A DNA stretch of 64,000 nt from assembly GCA_028291515.1 (NCBI GenBank), contig JAQGHU010000039.1, forward strand, positions 62,001 through 126,000, written 5' to 3'. Shown one piece after another: positions 60,920 to 64,000 of this stretch. Under the pieces are notes generated by a model. That model was not told the DNA's origin, made no database searches, and saw only the letters and a list, made by a program, of their open reading frames with translations. Numbering within the stretch: the first letter of the stretch is position 1; every line of letters starts with the position of its first letter. The position numbers and the translations under genes were made by a program. This stretch comes from Schlesneria sp. (GTDB lineage: Bacteria; Planctomycetota; Planctomycetia; Planctomycetales; Planctomycetaceae).

Positions 60920-61861
60920 TCACACGGCTCGCAGCCATTCCAGCAATCGCAAATGATCCCACGTCAGCACCGCCAGCAGCAGCGGCAGATAGACGAGCGA
61001 TGTCAATAAAACTCGACGAGCACTCGCTCGAGTTTCATCCCACGCGAATCCGATGGAAGCCACCAGATACGCAATCCCCAAAATGACGGCCACGGTGGCG
61101 TAAACCAGGCCCGCCCCTCCGAAGTAAGTCGGCAGCAAACTGACAGGAATCAGTCCGAGCGCATAGCACATCGCCAACAACCCGGTCACATGTGGCATCG
61201 ACTTACCCGCCGGCAACATCCGCAGGCCTGCCGCGCAATAGTCGTCTTTGTACATCCAAGCGATCGCCAGGAAATGCGGGAACTGCCACAGAAACAGCAC
61301 CCCGAACAAGGCGAACGCCATCCAATCGAGTTGACCACCTGCCGCCAGCCAGCCCAACACGGGGGGCATCGCACCGGGAATGGCACCGACTGCCGTGCAA
61401 AGTGACGTCACTCGCTTGAGCGGCGTATAGACAAACGCATACAGCACAAATGTCAGGAAGGTCATCGCTGCGGTCATGACGTTTACCGTCATCAGCAAAT
61501 AACCGCTTCCGACGATCGCACAGACCAACCCCAGAGTCAAAACCTCTGCAGGAGCCAGTCGCTGTGCGGGCAATGGGCGATTCATCGTTCGCCGCATCCG
61601 ACCGTCAGTCTTCCGCTCGATCCATTGATTCACAGCCGATGCACCAATGGCACTCAGCGAAACACCAAGGCAAGCATGCAGCAAAGGCACATACGACGCA
61701 GCCTCCTGCAGCGCTAAGACGTAGCCCACAGACACCGTCATCAGCACCATCAATGAGATCCGCAGCTTGGCGATCTCGATGTAGTCAGCCAATCGCGAGA
61801 CGGCCGCACTGGGTGCAACAACCGCGACTACGGGACGATTCGGAGTGGAAATCGCACTCAT
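60920..61861 (-). CDS. ctaB: Protoheme IX farnesyltransferase (heme O synthase)
   Basis: 313 residues, about nine membrane segments, UbiA fold. The first allylic-diphosphate/Mg motif is seen in SAVNQWIERKTDGRMRRTMNRPLP; the second in FLAIAWMYKDDYCAAGLRML, and MPPVLGWLAAGG is typical. It farnesylates heme B to heme O, which CtaA then oxidises to heme A. The start overlaps the ctaA stop by four bases (ATGA), so translation is coupled. Downstream is subunit III. Confidence 0.95.
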   Translation of the reverse strand: MSAISTPNRPVVAVVAPSAAVSRLADYIEIAKLRISLMVLMTVSVGYVLALQEAASYVPLLHACLGVSLSAIGASAVNQWIERKTDGRMRRTMNRPLPAQRLAPAEVLTLGLVCAIVGSGYLLMTVNVMTAAMTFLTFVLYAFVYTPLKRVTSLCTAVGAIPGAMPPVLGWLAAGGQLDWMAFALFGVLFLWQFPHFLAIAWMYKDDYCAAGLRMLPAGKSMPHVTGLLAMCYALGLIPVSLLPTYFGGAGLVYATVAVILGIAYLVASIGFAWDETRASARRVLLTSLVYLPLLLAVLTWDHLRLLEWLRAV

Positions 61862-62817
61862 GTTGCGGCCCCCATCATCGAACCTTCAAACTTGGTCGAA
61901 CCGACAGCACGATCCGCATACCGAGGCTGCACGGCAACCGCACACACAGTGTTCAAAACGGTCGTCATCAGCGTCAGCATCCCGACAACTTTATGCAGCG
62001 AGCAGACAATAATCTGGGCCGGCGAATTCAACTCGGCCACGACGCCCCACGAGGGAACACCGAATCGAACGTACCAACTCGCCAACCCTAGCAGGGCCTG
62101 TGACACAATTAACGCCAGCAGGAACTTCGCACCTCGGTTCAAGATCGCCGAACCTGTTTGACGGGCCTTGGCTGCAAACAGAACGCTCAACACAACGGGA
62201 ACAATGGCGAACCAGGGATGCAGCATCCACGCCCAACTTTCACCCAGATGACGGAGCACGCCCCCGAGAAAATATTGGATCGCCACTGTCACAAGCACGG
62301 CCACAGCCAGATTGCGAACGCTCTTCGCACGGGCTACGTCGCGAATAATCTCTCGCGATTCCCATCCAGCACCAGTCATCAGAACAAAAACACCCATCAG
62401 GCTGAAGACACCCGCCGCGAAGTCGCCATGAATCAGCGCCATCGTTTGCTTATCCATCAACACTCGCGCCCCGCCCAGCATCCCCTGCACGAAGACCGAC
62501 AGGAAAATTGCCGATGCCAGCCATCGTGCGGGACCGCGTGTTTCAATGCACCAGGCCGCAATCGCCAAGGCAATACTCAGCACACCAATGGTAAGTCCCG
62601 ACAATCGATGTCCGTGTTCAATGAACTGATCGCGTGCCGAACTCAGCCAGGGGTAGGCGAGCATGTTGTAACCGTCGGATGACGGCCAGTCGGCGAATGC
62701 CATCCCAGCCTTCAACGTCGTGACGAGAGCCCCTGTCGTCACCGGCAGCAGCAACGTTAACGTTGCGGTCAGCCAGGCAAACCGATGCAGCCAGCGACTA
62801 GAAGACGAAACATTCAC
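61858..62817 (-). CDS. ctaA: Heme A synthase
   Basis: 319 residues with eight membrane segments in two four-helix halves. The paired heme-binding His residues are in EHGHRLSGLTIG, LIHGDFAAGVF, MLHPWFAIVPV and SLHKVVGMLTL. Typical is FVQGMLGGARVLMDK. It oxidises heme O to heme A for the oxidase encoded next to it. Together with ctaB it shows that the oxidase uses heme A. It starts 54 bases after subunit I ends. Confidence 0.93.
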   Translation of the reverse strand: MNVSSSSRWLHRFAWLTATLTLLLPVTTGALVTTLKAGMAFADWPSSDGYNMLAYPWLSSARDQFIEHGHRLSGLTIGVLSIALAIAAWCIETRGPARWLASAIFLSVFVQGMLGGARVLMDKQTMALIHGDFAAGVFSLMGVFVLMTGAGWESREIIRDVARAKSVRNLAVAVLVTVAIQYFLGGVLRHLGESWAWMLHPWFAIVPVVLSVLFAAKARQTGSAILNRGAKFLLALIVSQALLGLASWYVRFGVPSWGVVAELNSPAQIIVCSLHKVVGMLTLMTTVLNTVCAVAVQPRYADRAVGSTKFEGSMMGAAT

Positions 62818-62871
62818 AACACAAACCTGAAACCGCTAACGCGACAACCAACTCAAAGGACTAACTCGAGA

Positions 62872-64000
62872 TCAATGACCGGATTCAACACCACGCTGAG
62901 CCAGCGGAATGTATTCGGTCTGCATCAGAAAATCTTTGTCACCACTGATTGGCGAGCTGTATTCGTAAGGGCCGTGATAGACAACTGGCAGCACATCGAA
63001 ATTACCGTGCCCAGGAGGCGACGGAGCAGTCCATTCCAGACCATTTGCATTCCAAGGATTTCGACCGCACTTTTCACCCATGAAGATGCTGAACACGAAG
63101 TTACCCAGCAGCAGGAACTGAGCGAATCCCATCAGGAATGCCGCAGCAGTCATCACCTGGTTCAGTGGCAGCAGGTGGCTGAGATATTCGAAGTGATACG
63201 GATCGGCATATCGGCGAGGCATCCCTGCGACGCCCAGCAGGTGCATCGGGAAGAAGGTCACGTTGAACCCGATGAACGACAGCACGAAGTGAACTTTTGC
63301 CACCGAGTCGTTCATCAACCGGCCCCACATCTTCGGGAACCAGAACTGGATTCCGGCAAACACGCCGAACAGCGTCGAACCGAAGAGCACATAGTGAAAG
63401 TGAGCCACGATGAAATACGTATCGTGAATGTAGATATCGACGGGGACCGCGGCCATGAAGATCCCGCTCAGACCGCCGATAATGAACATCGATACGAACG
63501 CCACGCAGTTCAACATGACGGCATTGAACTGCAGTCGGCCACCCCAGATCGTTCCGATCCAGTTGAACGTCTTAATGGCGGATGGCAGCGCGATCATCAT
63601 CGTGCTGACCATGAACGTCATTCCCAGGGCCGGGTTCATCCCACTGATGAACATGTGGTGACCCCACACGATGAATCCCAAGCCAGCGATGGCGGCCATC
63701 GAGTACACCATTGGCTTGTAGCCGAAGATCGGCTTGCGGCTCATGCAGGACAGCATATCCGAAACCATCCCCATGGCGGGGAGCAGCATGATGTATACGG
63801 CGGGATGCGAATAGAACCAGAACAGGTGTTGCCACAGCAGCGTCTGACCGCCACCGATTGTTGGAGCAGCATTGTTCACGACGATACCAGCCGGGATAAA
63901 GAAGCACGTCCCCAAAACTCGGTCCGCCACCAGCATGAAGCCAGCCGCAGTCAACACCGGCAGGGCGAACGCCTGCAGGATCGCAGTGATAAACATGGCC
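62872..64000 (-). CDS. ctaD: Cytochrome c oxidase subunit I, C-terminal part (gene continues beyond window)
   Basis: The gene enters from the right edge: at least 375 C-terminal residues are seen and the N-terminal helices with the first heme A ligand are missing. The CuB and Tyr cross-link region reads WFYSHPAVYIMLLPAMG, so the D-channel Glu of type A1 enzymes (GHPEV) is replaced by the Tyr-Ser pattern of the A2 subfamily. The other CuB histidines are in WGHHMFISGMN and the two heme ligands in HDTYFIVAHFHYVLFGS. The K-channel segment MIALPSAIKTF is conserved. Subunit II is presumably upstream outside the window. Confidence 0.93.
   Translation of the reverse strand, partial: AMFITAILQAFALPVLTAAGFMLVADRVLGTCFFIPAGIVVNNAAPTIGGGQTLLWQHLFWFYSHPAVYIMLLPAMGMVSDMLSCMSRKPIFGYKPMVYSMAAIAGLGFIVWGHHMFISGMNPALGMTFMVSTMMIALPSAIKTFNWIGTIWGGRLQFNAVMLNCVAFVSMFIIGGLSGIFMAAVPVDIYIHDTYFIVAHFHYVLFGSTLFGVFAGIQFWFPKMWGRLMNDSVAKVHFVLSFIGFNVTFFPMHLLGVAGMPRRYADPYHFEYLSHLLPLNQVMTAAAFLMGFAQFLLLGNFVFSIFMGEKCGRNPWNANGLEWTAPSPPGHGNFDVLPVVYHGPYEYSSPISGDKDFLMQTEYIPLAQRGVESGH

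Noticed and set aside
1-64000. CRISPR array, transposase, integrase, toxin-antitoxin or phage genes
   Set aside because: I looked for regular spacer-repeat patterns and for such families and saw none that could be supported.

Overview
The window looks like a piece of a chromosome from a planctomycete (order Planctomycetales or a close relative). The strongest evidence is three DUF1559 proteins with the prepilin-type N-terminus [14 protein letters not shown]. Supporting evidence is a giant DUF1583-type protein, small lipoproteins paired with DUF1559 genes, several exported beta-propeller and hydrolase proteins, and a hydrophilic, low-complexity surface protein. Genes lie on both strands in short runs. 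I saw no rRNA, tRNA, CRISPR array, transposase or phage module, so this reads as core and ordinary accessory chromosome rather than an island.

Layout. 0-25 kb: the 3' part of a gene for a protein of more than 2,680 residues, a malate/tartrate-type dehydrogenase, a PQQ-type propeller, an ABC-F ATPase, a purple-acid-phosphatase-like enzyme, two DUF1559-lipoprotein pairs (14.2-15.9 kb and 23.3-24.7 kb), a YVTN propeller, a Pro/Asn/His-rich CARDB-TIG protein, mnmA and a GT-C-type membrane glycosyltransferase. 25-37 kb: a myo-inositol oxygenase homologue, a trypsin-like protease, a GH71/99-like hydrolase, a CPBP membrane protease, and two RND exporters around a second GT-C-like membrane protein and a lipoprotein. 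37-47 kb: thiS-thiG, a third DUF1559 gene, an HNH nuclease, a membrane-anchored methyltransferase, and a sugar-metabolism group (TIM-barrel isomerase, Gfo/Idh dehydrogenase, class III aminotransferase, zinc-ribbon protein, sulfotransferase-like protein).

46.8-53 kb carries two housekeeping operons on the minus strand: RNase E/G followed by rplU, and hpf-ptsN-ptsH-ptsI, a regulatory phosphotransferase chain with no sugar permease in view. 53-55.5 kb holds a lipoprotein and a YfbK-like VWA lipoprotein. 55.5-64 kb is one long minus-strand respiratory cluster: cytochrome oxidase subunit I (cut by the window end), heme A synthase, heme O synthase, subunit III, subunit IV, an ABC-2 transporter pair, a SCO-type copper chaperone, a DUF420 membrane protein and a small CPMC protein. 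Together these could build a heme-copper oxidase, insert its cofactors and handle its copper.

The most unusual things are a large charged soluble insert inside oxidase subunit III, the ABC transporter inside the oxidase operon, the YSHP (A2-type) signature in subunit I, a complete metal-ligand set in a bacterial inositol oxygenase, a methyltransferase with an N-terminal export or anchor segment, and three intergenic inverted or short-period repeats of the cacgaat, cacggat and cacagag types. I did not find a convincing wholly new defence or mobile system.
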